Below are positions 24,912-32,814 of a stretch of 41,091 nucleotides of DNA, in pieces (the first letter of the stretch is position 1; every line of letters starts with the position of its first letter). The notes under the pieces are model-generated. The model was given only the letters and a program-made list of their open reading frames with translations, made no database searches and was not told where the DNA came from. Origin of the DNA: Verrucomicrobiia bacterium (lineage in GTDB: Bacteria; Verrucomicrobiota; Verrucomicrobiia; Limisphaerales; JAJOIW01); contig JAUIAG010000010.1 of NCBI GenBank assembly GCA_030425355.1, forward strand, positions 1-41,091. The letters are read 5' to 3'. Made by a program: the position numbers and the translations under genes.

Positions 24912-25388
24912 TTAGCGGGCACCCGGTGCGCGTGCGGCCGATCCATCATTGCGGGAGCGGTCGGAGGCGGAACGGTTCATGAGTCCTGAAGCCATGGAGG
25001 GCTTGAACAACAGCATTGTGATGCTGTTCTGCCAGTCTGAATCCGCCATTCTGACGGTCACATCCACCCGGTAGAGTCCGTTGTCATCCTCTCCGAAACT
25101 GGCGCTTGTGACGGTTCTTTCCCAGACATAACCGGGATGCATTTCCTGAAAGTCACCACTCTCGACGATTTCCTCGAGCTGATTGGTCATGATGAGATCA
25201 CTGAGGAGCATCCGGGGATCAGGGGCATTGTTGCGGAGGAGATAGGCCGAGCGCAGGCTGTTGGTGGAGAGCTCGAGGATAACGAAGATGGCCATGAAGA
25301 AGATGGCCATGGCAATGGCGACCTCCAGCAGGGAGAAGGCCTGCTGCCGCCTGTTGCCGGGATGATGGCTGTATGACTGGAGTTTCAT
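24912..25388 (-). CDS. gspI: Type II secretion minor pseudopilin GspI-like
   Basis: Prepilin-type N-terminus QA-FSLLEVAIAMAIFFMAIF with Glu at +5 and Ala at -1. The size (158 aa, body about 110 residues) and the strand-rich end (YVWERTVTSASFGEDDNGLY, RVDVTVRM) fit GspI, partner of GspJ and GspK. The last 25 residues (SASDRSRNDGSAARAPGAR) are basic and low-complexity. AAGGA directly precedes the ATG. It lies 38 bases after gspH. Confidence 0.78.
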   Translation of the reverse strand: MKLQSYSHHPGNRRQQAFSLLEVAIAMAIFFMAIFVILELSTNSLRSAYLLRNNAPDPRMLLSDLIMTNQLEEIVESGDFQEMHPGYVWERTVTSASFGEDDNGLYRVDVTVRMADSDWQNSITMLLFKPSMASGLMNRSASDRSRNDGSAARAPGAR

Positions 25389-25426
25389 TTCCTTTGCGGC
25401 CGTGGCAGTGAGTGATGTTCGGGGGA

Positions 25427-26077
25427 TTAATCCTGTGAGTCGACGAACTTGGATGGATCTGTCTCGAAGCTCGCGAGAGCGGTCATCATGTCGAGCCTGA
25501 CCATGCGGTATTCGGAGGGCCCCCGATTGAAAACGAAAGTGAATTTGTCGCAGGTGCCATTCGGGTAAAATCGAACCACTGCTTCAGGCAGATCTTTTTT
25601 CTCCACGTAATTCACGGCAATCATTTCAAGGACTATGTCCGGGTGGATTTCCGCCGAGAAAAATTTCCGGCCGGGAACCGGCAGTCCAGTGCTTTCGGAA
25701 GCTTCTGGGCCGGAAGCCGGGGCGGCCACCGGGGCCGGCATGGGCGGCAGATCCATGGGCGGCTCTGTCCCGGGATTCATCTGCTGCCCCGGGCCGGACA
25801 CAGGTGCCGGACGGATCAGCATGCGGTATTCGGCGGGGCTGACGACAAATTCCCATGGCTGTCCAGTGAGGATGGACTGTGCCCTCGCCTGCTCAAGGAG
25901 ATGCATGACATTGCGGGTGGTGTCGCGTATGGGATTCACATTGAAAAGCCCGCCAATGAACGGGACGGCCATGGCAATGAGCATGGCAGAAATGCCAAGG
26001 ACGACCATGATCTCCAGCATGGTGAAGCCGCCGGATGCCCTCCTCGGGGCAGTTGGGATATTCAGTCCATTGATCAT
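25427..26077 (-). CDS. gspH: Type II secretion pseudopilin GspH-like
   Basis: Prepilin-type N-terminus GG-FTMLEIMVVLGISAMLIA with Glu at +5. DTTRNVMHLLEQARAQSILT and EFVVSPAEYRM are the GspH/FimT pattern of a helix followed by beta strands. A Pro/Met/Gly/Ala-rich stretch of about 50 residues interrupts the beta domain in the middle. GspG would be shorter and have a different calcium-site end, so GspH is preferred. It lies 44 bases after gspF. Confidence 0.75.
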   Translation of the reverse strand: MINGLNIPTAPRRASGGFTMLEIMVVLGISAMLIAMAVPFIGGLFNVNPIRDTTRNVMHLLEQARAQSILTGQPWEFVVSPAEYRMLIRPAPVSGPGQQMNPGTEPPMDLPPMPAPVAAPASGPEASESTGLPVPGRKFFSAEIHPDIVLEMIAVNYVEKKDLPEAVVRFYPNGTCDKFTFVFNRGPSEYRMVRLDMMTALASFETDPSKFVDSQD

Positions 26078-26121
26078 GAGAGTGGAGGCGGAAGCAGTTT
26101 TCCTGCCCGGAAATCAGGGTG

Positions 26122-27504
26122 TCAGGAAGCCACGCTGCGTGTGATGGCCATCATCGCTGAGAGAACGCTGAACATCAGTCCAGCAACCAGCACGGCGATG
26201 ACGATGATCATCACCGGTTCGATGAGATTGGTGAGAATCTTCAACTGGTTGGAAAGTTCATTCTCGTAAGTGTTGGCCACGTTTTCGAGGGCGCCGGGCA
26301 CGTCTCCCGTTTCCTCGCCGATGCGCAGGAGGTCAATCATCAGCTGCGGGAAAATCCGGCTGCGAGCCAGTGGTTCGGCGAGGGTTTTTCCATCGGTGAC
26401 ATCATCCCGTGTTTTGGCGATGGCTTCGCGGATAATCCGGTTGGAAATGGTTTTTTCGGTGATTTTCAGGGCCACGAGTACGGGGACGCCGTTGGTGAGC
26501 AGTGTGCTGAGCGTCCTGGCGAACTGCCCGAACAGGTTGAGCCTGACCACATTGCCGAACAGCGGGAGGCTCATGGACCACTCATCCACCTTCCGTCCAC
26601 CTGCCGGGGTCGCCTTGAATCGGATGAACCCCAGAATCGAGAGAAAAATCGCCCCGAGTATCAGCCACCAGTACAAGTTCACAAAGTCACTGATCCCGAT
26701 GAGAATTTTTGTGGATGTGGGCAGCTCGACATTGACGCCTTCGAAGACCGTGAGGAACTTCGGCAGCATGAACTTCATGAAGCACAGCACCAGAACGACC
26801 CCCACTGTGACCACCACCGTCGGGTAAATCATCGCCGATGTGAATTTCTGCTGCACTTCCGAGAATCGCTCGTAGTGATCCGCCAGCCTTCGGAGCACCT
26901 GGGTGAGAGCGCCTGACTGCTCCCCTGCCCTGACCATATTGATGTAAAGATCGGAGAAAACCCGTCCGCCCTTGCGCGCCATGGCGTCGGACAGGTTGGC
27001 GCCTTCGGTGATTTCCTGACGGATTTCGAGGCAGAGCGATCCGGGAATGCCCTTGGAGCCAATGTAGCTCATGCTGTTGAGTGCGGCTGTGAGAGGCATG
27101 CCGGAGCCGAGCAGATTGGCAAACTGGCGGGTGAAAGTGGCGACTTCAGTGAGTTTGGGTTTGCGGCGACGACTTGATGCACCCGCAGCTTTTCCACCGG
27201 CCGCCGGGGCCGGCCCGGATTTTTTGGCCTGCCTTCGAGGAGGCTGGTCCTTGCGGCGGGCGATTGGTGTTTTCGTGGCTGTACCACTGCCTGCTGTTCC
27301 CTGTCGTCGTTCACGGACAGGGGCGGACGGAGCCTTGCGCGAGGCCTTCGCACCTGAGCCTCCCCCGCCTGCCGGATCCACCCGAACGGGGTAAAGACCC
27401 ATCCTGCCAATCTGGGCAAGGGCCTGGGAACGGTCCGAACCACTGATTACGCCCTCGACAAGGTCGCCGCTCCGTTTCCGTGCTTTGTATGCAAATTCCG
27501 GCAT
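26122..27504 (-). CDS. gspF: Type II secretion inner-membrane platform protein GspF
   Basis: GspF/PilC protein of the secretion platform that contacts the ATPase. The N-terminal MPEFAYKARKRSGDLVEGVI motif is typical. Two T2SSF domains follow: FTRQFANLLGSGMPLTAAL with membrane helices near VVTVGVVLVLCFMKFML, then LFGQFARTLSTLLTNGVPVL ending in IEPVMIIVIAVLVAGLMFSV. Residues about 50-115 are a Lys/Arg/Pro/Gly/Ala-rich insertion between the N-terminal motif and the first domain. First gene of a gspF-H-I-J-K block; gspC, D, E, G, L, M and the peptidase are not in the window. PilC of type IV pili is the alternative, but the gspHIJK block decides. Confidence 0.9.
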   Translation of the reverse strand: MPEFAYKARKRSGDLVEGVISGSDRSQALAQIGRMGLYPVRVDPAGGGGSGAKASRKAPSAPVRERRQGTAGSGTATKTPIARRKDQPPRRQAKKSGPAPAAGGKAAGASSRRRKPKLTEVATFTRQFANLLGSGMPLTAALNSMSYIGSKGIPGSLCLEIRQEITEGANLSDAMARKGGRVFSDLYINMVRAGEQSGALTQVLRRLADHYERFSEVQQKFTSAMIYPTVVVTVGVVLVLCFMKFMLPKFLTVFEGVNVELPTSTKILIGISDFVNLYWWLILGAIFLSILGFIRFKATPAGGRKVDEWSMSLPLFGNVVRLNLFGQFARTLSTLLTNGVPVLVALKITEKTISNRIIREAIAKTRDDVTDGKTLAEPLARSRIFPQLMIDLLRIGEETGDVPGALENVANTYENELSNQLKILTNLIEPVMIIVIAVLVAGLMFSVLSAMMAITRSVAS

Positions 27505-27582
27505 GTCAGAGTATTAAATTGACTGTCCTCATTAGTCTATACGTTCGGAGAAATGAATTGTTTCCAAAGTCCGGGATCGGAT

Positions 27583-28458
27583 TTATTTATTTTCGGTGAG
27601 TTGCCCGGATGGATTCTGACGGCTGGATTCACTGGCCGGCCGCTCGGGTGCCCGGCCGCCGCGCTTGTATCCGCCGAGGTCCAGGGTGACGAGAGTGAAG
27701 CCGAAATCCCTCAATCCGGCTTCAATTTTCCGGCAGTGGTCGACATCGCCGAGGGCAGCCCAGTCATCGGGCTGGACTTCAATGCGGGCCAGTAGCCCGT
27801 GCCGCAATTCGTGACACCGGACTCTGGCGCCTGAAAAGCCGTTTCGATTGAGAAAACTCTCGGATAATTCGACCGCCCGGAGCTTCTCAAGAGTGACAGG
27901 GTCTCCGTGGGGGATCCTCGAACTGAGGCAGGCCATCTGGGGTTTATCCGATGTCGGAAGCCCGAGACTTCGCGAGGCGTCGCGTATTTCAGCTTTGGTC
28001 AACCCGGCTTCCCGCAGCGGCGATCGGACATTCGATTCACGGGCCGCGACGGCACCGGGGCGAATATCGCCCAGATCATCCACATTTTCCCCATAGGCAA
28101 TTACCGAAAAGCCCAGTTCACCGGCCAGGGGTTTCAACTGTTCAAAAAGTGCACTCTTGCAGAAATAGCACCGGTCCGGAGCATTCTGGAGGTAATCCGG
28201 GTTTTGAAATTCATCGGTGCGCACGACTTTGACCGGAAAACCGAACTGTTTGGCGATATCCAGCGCCTCCTGCAGCTCCTCACGGGCCAGGGACGGCGAA
28301 TCGGCTATCACGGCCAGACTTCGGTCACCAAGAGCCTTGTGCGCCATGACTGCCAGAAAGACCGAGTCAACGCCTCCGGAGTAGGCAACAAGGCAGGAGC
28401 CATAGGACTCCAGCAGTCTGCGCAGACTGTCCAGCTTGTCATTCATCCATTCCAACAT
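27583..28458 (-). CDS. larE: LarE-type ATP-dependent sulfur transferase
   Basis: LarE adenylates and then thiolates the pyridinium dicarboxylate precursor of the nickel-pincer cofactor of lactate racemase. The PP-loop AYSGGVDS (residues 25-32) is intact, followed by RTDEFQNPDYLQN, APDRCYFCKSALF (Cys97, Cys100), YGENVDDLGDIRPG and MACLSSRIPHG (Cys177, at the position of the sacrificial cysteine). Cys97/Cys100 plus Cys177 give the three-cysteine pattern of LarE proteins reported to hold a 4Fe-4S cluster. No larA, larB or larC is nearby. AGGAGG lies four bases before the ATG. The gene follows the beta-lactamase-like gene by 80 bases. Confidence 0.9.
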   Translation of the reverse strand: MLEWMNDKLDSLRRLLESYGSCLVAYSGGVDSVFLAVMAHKALGDRSLAVIADSPSLAREELQEALDIAKQFGFPVKVVRTDEFQNPDYLQNAPDRCYFCKSALFEQLKPLAGELGFSVIAYGENVDDLGDIRPGAVAARESNVRSPLREAGLTKAEIRDASRSLGLPTSDKPQMACLSSRIPHGDPVTLEKLRAVELSESFLNRNGFSGARVRCHELRHGLLARIEVQPDDWAALGDVDHCRKIEAGLRDFGFTLVTLDLGGYKRGGRAPERPASESSRQNPSGQLTENK

Positions 28459-28539
28459 CTCCCCTCCTGCAGCACTTGTCGAGTTTGCACTGGCCTCCAG
28501 GAATGCCCCGACCCGCTGCCGGCAGGGGATGCGTTTGTC

Positions 28540-29208
28540 TCATTCAGCTGCCCCGACCAGATTCACAGCATCCCGGATTCCGGAAGCATCCAGAAGCGGA
28601 CGACCGTGAGCCATGAATATCGTGCGGACGAAGGAACCGTAATTGGCAAACCAATCACGGAGACTGTTTTTCAAGAGATGGAAGTCGGAACAGTATTTTT
28701 CAGGCAGGAGCTCGAGCTGTCGCCCTTCAAGGTTGACCAGAGCGTCCCCGAAAACCGCGTAACCCAGTTCCCGGTGGAGAAAAACTGTTTCCCCCGGCGG
28801 CCCGCCATCAAGGGGAAACCACTCCCACCCCCCCGGCAAACGGTCCAATGACTCCAGAAAAACGGGCTGAAAACAGGCTGCAGCGACTGAAAACTGACAA
28901 CGGGAGGACGCCAGAACCGGCGCATGAATCAGCGAAGCCAGTAAAGGTGCACTCCTCAGATGATTCCCGCTCGTCAGAAATATTGTACCTGGCACCCTGG
29001 ACGTATGACTGTGCTGAGGGACCCAGGCGACGGCGGGGTCGAAGAAGAAGTTTCCGGATGACAGTCGAAAAAGGTAACTGGTCAGATCCACCTTGTGATC
29101 CGGGGAATAGAAGTTCCAGCGGGTGATGGAATCCTCCACATTCGTGGTCAGGAAAGGGTCCGTATTGCCTTCGCTGAATAACATGGGGTGAGGCATCGCT
29201 GGCAGCAT
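28540..29208 (-). CDS. Metallo-beta-lactamase-like protein with degenerate metal site
   Basis: The order of elements is that of a compact MBL-fold protein: SYLFRLSSGNFFFDP (strand and DP turn), TIFLTSGNHLRSAPLLASL (where HxHxDH normally stands), GPPGETVFLH, LGYAVFGDALVNLEG (the GD motif) and RTIFMAHGRPLLDASG (final histidine). Only one histidine of the first metal motif is kept (SGNH). No signal peptide. It lies 26 bases after the SDR stop. Start choice is uncertain; ATGs at 29208, 29196 and 29184 all lack a clear ribosome site. Function unknown; a metal-dependent hydrolase is possible but not certain. Confidence 0.6.
   Translation of the reverse strand: MLPAMPHPMLFSEGNTDPFLTTNVEDSITRWNFYSPDHKVDLTSYLFRLSSGNFFFDPAVAWVPQHSHTSRVPGTIFLTSGNHLRSAPLLASLIHAPVLASSRCQFSVAAACFQPVFLESLDRLPGGWEWFPLDGGPPGETVFLHRELGYAVFGDALVNLEGRQLELLPEKYCSDFHLLKNSLRDWFANYGSFVRTIFMAHGRPLLDASGIRDAVNLVGAAE
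28974..29000 (+). repeat. Dispersed CCAGG/CCTGGCACC module, copy 3, inside a gene
   Basis: Reads TCAGAAATATTG, TACC, TGGCACCCTGG; the last 14 bases match copy 1 or 2 closely. It lies within the beta-lactamase-like gene, where its complement encodes RVPGTIF. It may be chance or a module absorbed into the frame. Confidence 0.4.
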
Positions 29209-29233
29209 CCGGGCTGCCGGACAGGCGACCGGG

Positions 29234-29926
29234 TCAGACCATGTGAGTCATGGCCTCGCCATTGTTGCTGCGGGAAATGGAAAGAATGAATGGTGCTCCG
29301 GTCTGTGCCCATCGTTCCGGGGTCACATGATTGGAGGCGGCACTGCCGAAACAGGTCTCCAGCATCCGGGTGTTGACACATCCGGGGTTGAGGGCAACCG
29401 CAGCCAGAGGAGACGGAAGCTCAGCGGCCAGCGACCGGGTCAGGCCCTCAATAGCCCATTTCGAAGCGCAATAAGGTGCCACCTCGGCATCGGCTGAACG
29501 CCCCCAGCCGGAACTCATGTTGACGATGACGCCCTTTTTCGCGGCAATCATCTGTGGGACAAAGTGGCGGATGATGTTGGCAACGCCCTTGACATTGACA
29601 TCCATCACTCTTGAAAACTCGTCGTCCTGAATCTCCCACAGAGGGTTGGAAAGATTAATCACACCCGCGTTGTTGATAATGAAATCAGGGGTTCCATGGG
29701 TGGTCAGAACCAGAGAGGCCCAGGACTTGACCTCGTCATTGGAAGACACGTCCAGCGCGTAAAAATCATGGGGTTCCCCGTGGCTCTCACGAAGCTTGCG
29801 GATCACCGGAGTCGAACGGGCACATCCAAGCACCGTGTGGCCCAGACGAATAAACTCGTCGGTCAGTCCCTGACCGATTCCACGGGTCACTCCAGTGATA
29901 AGAATGAGTTTTCGATTGCCTTCCAT
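29234..29926 (-). CDS. Short-chain dehydrogenase/reductase
   Basis: Classical SDR of 230 residues: nucleotide-binding TGVTRGIGQG (11-20), LDVSSNDEV, INNAG, VNMSSGWGRS with the catalytic serine and YCASK with Tyr and Lys. CARSTP after the second strand has an arginine typical of NADP preference. Substrate cannot be assigned. First gene of a probable minus-strand unit with the beta-lactamase-like gene and larE; it diverges from the SAM enzyme across 62 bases. Confidence 0.92.
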   Translation of the reverse strand: MEGNRKLILITGVTRGIGQGLTDEFIRLGHTVLGCARSTPVIRKLRESHGEPHDFYALDVSSNDEVKSWASLVLTTHGTPDFIINNAGVINLSNPLWEIQDDEFSRVMDVNVKGVANIIRHFVPQMIAAKKGVIVNMSSGWGRSADAEVAPYCASKWAIEGLTRSLAAELPSPLAAVALNPGCVNTRMLETCFGSAASNHVTPERWAQTGAPFILSISRSNNGEAMTHMV

Positions 29927-29940
29927 TTTTAAGGGACACT

Positions 29941-29972
29941 TATTATCTCTCCATTTACCGCCTTACAATCAA
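29941..29972. promoter_or_regulatory. Divergent promoter region with overlapping -10 boxes
   Basis: Rightward, TACAAT (29964-29969, five of six) stands 20 bases before the ATG at 29989, giving a very short leader without ribosome site. Leftward, GATAAT (29947-29942) with TTGATT (29972-29967) at a long 19-base spacing could serve the SDR gene. The two overlap, so they may compete. Confidence 0.35.
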
Positions 29973-29988
29973 TGATATTTCAATAAAA

Positions 29989-30783
29989 ATGACGACAATC
30001 TCACTGACGACGGACTTCGGGCTGCAGGACTGGTATGTGGGCACAATGAAGGGGGTGATTCAGAGAATAGCCCCTGGAGCCACGGTGATCGACATCAGCC
30101 ACGGGGTTCGTCAGGGGGATATCCGCCAGGGGGCTTTCATGATCTCGCAGGCACTTCCGTGGTTCCCGTCGGATGCGGTCCACGTCGGTGTGGTGGATCC
30201 CGGAGTCGGCAGTTCCCGCCGGGCGGTGGTCATCGAAACCGATGGTCCGGTCCTGGTTGGCCCGGACAATGGCCTGTTCACTCAAGCCCTGAGGACACTG
30301 ACGGTCAGGGGGGTGTGGAGTATTGCCAACATCGATTGGATCTCCCCCGAAGTCAGCTCGACTTTTCACGGTCGCGATATTTTTGCCCCGGCGGCGGCAC
30401 GGATTGCCGGGGGAGCCCATCCTTCCGAGGCGGGGCCTGAACTCACCGGCCTGCAGAGTCTCGAACTGCCCGAACCTGAAAGACACGGCAAGGCCGTCCT
30501 CGCCCGGGTCCTCCACGTGGACCACTTTGGAAACCTGATCACTTCAATGGAAACCCGGCTTTTTCCGGCGGAGTCACTCAGCGATCTCGCGCCCGAGCTG
30601 CCATGGGGCACCGGAATGCGCCCTGAATACGCCGGCATTAAATCGTGTTACCACGATATTCCCGACGGACAGTTCGGACTCATCGCCGGCTCGACCGGAT
30701 ACTGGGAACTGGCGATGAACTGCTGCCCTCTCGCCGGTTTCTGCCATCAGGCCCCGGATCAGCCCCTGCCTTTCCGCCCATAA
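29989..30783 (+). CDS. SAM hydroxide adenosyltransferase (DUF62) with replaced C-terminus
   Basis: Hydrolyses S-adenosylmethionine to adenosine and methionine. TTDFGLQDWYVG at the start, HVGVVDPGVGSSRRA, VGPDNGLF, STFHGRDIFAPAAA and LHVDHFGNLITS are the family signatures of both domains. The family usually ends with a strand and an 'xLGLxxGDxV' type tail; here after GLIAGSTGYWELAMN the last 18 residues (PLAGFCHQAPDQPLPFRP) are encoded by repeat copy A, including the stop codon. There is no ribosome site before the ATG. The core is complete, so activity is likely kept. Confidence 0.9.
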   Translation: MTTISLTTDFGLQDWYVGTMKGVIQRIAPGATVIDISHGVRQGDIRQGAFMISQALPWFPSDAVHVGVVDPGVGSSRRAVVIETDGPVLVGPDNGLFTQALRTLTVRGVWSIANIDWISPEVSSTFHGRDIFAPAAARIAGGAHPSEAGPELTGLQSLELPEPERHGKAVLARVLHVDHFGNLITSMETRLFPAESLSDLAPELPWGTGMRPEYAGIKSCYHDIPDGQFGLIAGSTGYWELAMNCCPLAGFCHQAPDQPLPFRP

Positions 30784-30847
30784 AGATTCATGAGACCGGC
30801 ACCCGGAGCCCGGTCCGGCCCCAGGAAAAAAGAGCCTGACACCCTGT
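30728..30847 (+). repeat. Long repeat copy A, about 120 bp
   Basis: Matches 32570-32691 in the same orientation with about 14 differences and a two-base gap by eye. It begins inside the SAM enzyme gene (CTCTCGCCGGTTTCTGCC), runs through CCTGCCTTTCCGCCC and GACCGGCACCCGG, and ends with a CCAGGAAAAAAGAGCCTGACACC module (30821-30847). Confidence 0.85.
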
Positions 30848-30852
30848 CGATT

Positions 30853-30879
30853 GCAGGAAAAAAGAGCCTGGCACCCTGT
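30853..30879 (+). repeat. Dispersed CCAGG/CCTGGCACC module, copy 4
   Basis: GCAGGAAAAAAGAGCC, TGGCACCCTGT directly follows copy A's own module at five bases distance, giving a tandem pair. It ends two bases before the stop codon of the convergent esterase gene. Confidence 0.75.
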
Positions 30880-30881
30880 AG

Positions 30882-32474
30882 TCAGTAGTTTCCGGCTGTG
30901 ACTCCGGGCCAATCGTCGGTTCGGAAAGGAGTGAGGGGCAGGCCTTCCCTGTTCTGAACGTTGCAGACGGGGTTATCCGCCCATCCGTAGCGGACGGATG
31001 CGGGAGTTGCTATGCTGTCACTCCAGACTTCGATCGTGGAAGGGCCGGTGATTCTGGCATCCGCACGGACAAATTTCCGATCCGAGCCGGCAATGGCAAA
31101 GCCAATCGGGGTGCGGACATCGAAGGTATCCAGTCCACCCCCGACGTGGTCAAAGGTCAGAATTGCCTTCCCGTCGCTGACTTCCATGGACTTGTATCGC
31201 GGACTCCGGCAGACAATTTCGAATCCGTAATCCCGGGCCAGAGCCCACCGGGCCAGCCTTTTGCCGACATCCTGCTTGTTTTTCGGGTGGATGTCATGCG
31301 CTTCACCGAGATCGATGATGACGGCTTCTCCGGTGTTCGGGAGCCGGTCCATGGTCATTGTCTGCGCTTCCCGCAGTTCGGCCCAGTCCGATTCGGATGG
31401 TTCCGGTTTCTCGTCGCGGAAATCGGCCAGCTGCACCCAGTAGAAAGGAAAATCTCCCTGTCCCCATTCGTCGCGCCAGCTCTGGATCATCAGAGGAAAA
31501 AGCTCGCGGTACTGGTAGGCGCGGCCGGCATTGGATTCGCCCTGATACCAGATGGCCCCGCGGATACCATAACCGATAAGTGGTCTGAGAATGCCGTTGT
31601 AGATATTTCCCGGGCGGTGCTGATCGGTGAGGCGGTTGCGGGGGCGCGACGGCTGGGGCGGCACCGGTTCTCCCTTGAGCCGTGCCTGGGCGGATTGACG
31701 AATCCAGTCCTCCCGGGCCTGTTCATATTCGTCCATGGCCTTGAGCAGTTCGGGATTGGATTCAATCGCGGCCCAGCGCTGCATCAGTGGTTCAAAGACT
31801 TCCTGGCCTTCCAGCAGATCCCGGCGGACCCATGCCTCGGCAGACGAACCGCCCCAGGCGTTGTCGATCAGCCCAACCGGCATATCCAGCGTCTGATGAA
31901 TCTGCCGCCCGAAAAAATACCCCACAGCGGAAAAATTCTGAACACTCTCCGGAGTGCATTGTTCCCACTGCCCTTCAAAATCCTCCTGTGGCACCTGGGT
32001 GCCCAGCAGCGGCACCGTGATCATACGGATGTCGGGATAGTGCGCGGCGAGCTTCTCGAGATCGGGGTCATTCGACTGGTTGACACTCCACTGCATGTTC
32101 GACTGCCCGGCACACAGCCAGACTTCGCCCACAACGACATCGGTGATCCGCACTTCGTTGTTCTGGCCTTCCACAACAAGTGTCCAGCGGCTTCGAGCCT
32201 CCATGGGATCCAGCCGCACCAGCCACTTGCCATCGGCGCCCGTCACCGTGGAATGCTCCCTCCACGCACCGTCCTGCTGAATGGCTTTCACCGTGATCCG
32301 TTCGCCCGGATGACCCCAGCCCCATACCGGGTTGGAATGATCCCGCTGCAGGACCATGTGGTTCCCGAAAAGTGCGGGCAGTGTCACCGCGCCTTTCAAG
32401 ACCGGTGGATACAGAAAAAGTGCCAGGCTCATTATGCCTGTCGCCATGCGGAGAATACGTTTAATTGCAGTCAT
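30882..32474 (-). CDS. Secreted sialate O-acetylesterase family protein (SASA domain)
   Basis: Carbohydrate acetylesterase removing O-acetyl groups from sialic acid or other sugars. Signal peptide in residues 1-28 ([18 protein letters not shown]), an N-terminal beta domain ([34 protein letters not shown]), then [16 protein letters not shown] with the nucleophile serine, [31 protein letters not shown] and [20 protein letters not shown] with the Asp/His pair. A C-terminal beta domain follows. The gene is bracketed by the two long repeats. Sulfatase and DUF1549 genes nearby fit glycan use. Whether sialic acid is the real substrate is open. Confidence 0.92.
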   Translation of the reverse strand: MTAIKRILRMATGIMSLALFLYPPVLKGAVTLPALFGNHMVLQRDHSNPVWGWGHPGERITVKAIQQDGAWREHSTVTGADGKWLVRLDPMEARSRWTLVVEGQNNEVRITDVVVGEVWLCAGQSNMQWSVNQSNDPDLEKLAAHYPDIRMITVPLLGTQVPQEDFEGQWEQCTPESVQNFSAVGYFFGRQIHQTLDMPVGLIDNAWGGSSAEAWVRRDLLEGQEVFEPLMQRWAAIESNPELLKAMDEYEQAREDWIRQSAQARLKGEPVPPQPSRPRNRLTDQHRPGNIYNGILRPLIGYGIRGAIWYQGESNAGRAYQYRELFPLMIQSWRDEWGQGDFPFYWVQLADFRDEKPEPSESDWAELREAQTMTMDRLPNTGEAVIIDLGEAHDIHPKNKQDVGKRLARWALARDYGFEIVCRSPRYKSMEVSDGKAILTFDHVGGGLDTFDVRTPIGFAIAGSDRKFVRADARITGPSTIEVWSDSIATPASVRYGWADNPVCNVQNREGLPLTPFRTDDWPGVTAGNY

Positions 32475-32547
32475 GCTTCCAGTTGAGTAGTCCAGGTGAT
32501 TGCCTCAGCATGCTCAATTTATCTGATACATGTCCATCGCTTTGTGA

Positions 32548-32691
32548 CTGGCACCAGGAAAACATTCCGCTCTCCTGCCGGTTTCTGCCATCAGGACCCA
32601 GAGCAGCCCCTGCCTTTCCGCCCGTAGAAATTCATGCGACCGGCACCCGGTGCACCGTCCAGTCCCAGGAAAAAGGAGCCTGGCACCCTGT
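32548..32691 (+). repeat. Long repeat copy B with module-like ends
   Basis: The copy of A (32570-32691) is preceded by CTGGCACCAGGAAAA (32548-32562) and ends with CCAGGAAAAAGGAGCC, TGGCACCCTGT (32665-32691), so the unit is bounded by module-like sequence on both sides. It lies wholly between the esterase and the DUF1549 gene; the remaining bases to 32814 are AT-rich and hold no gene. GCAC-CCG-GTGC and other short hairpins are possible inside. Confidence 0.85.
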
Positions 32692-32814
32692 GAACATTTT
32701 TGTATCGTTATATTGTTATATTTATGTGTAATGGCTGGCAATCAACATTCTTGATTGCGGGGCCGCGGTATGGTTGAGTGGGTTGGATTTCAGCAAACCC
32801 TCCTGCCCGCTTTC

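Noticed and set aside
27907..28851. 314-codon open frame opposite larE and the MBL-like gene
   Set aside because: LarE motifs on the minus strand are complete; this is a shadow.
31146..32486. 446-codon open frame opposite the esterase gene
   Set aside because: The opposite strand has complete SASA motifs and a signal peptide; this frame resembles no family.
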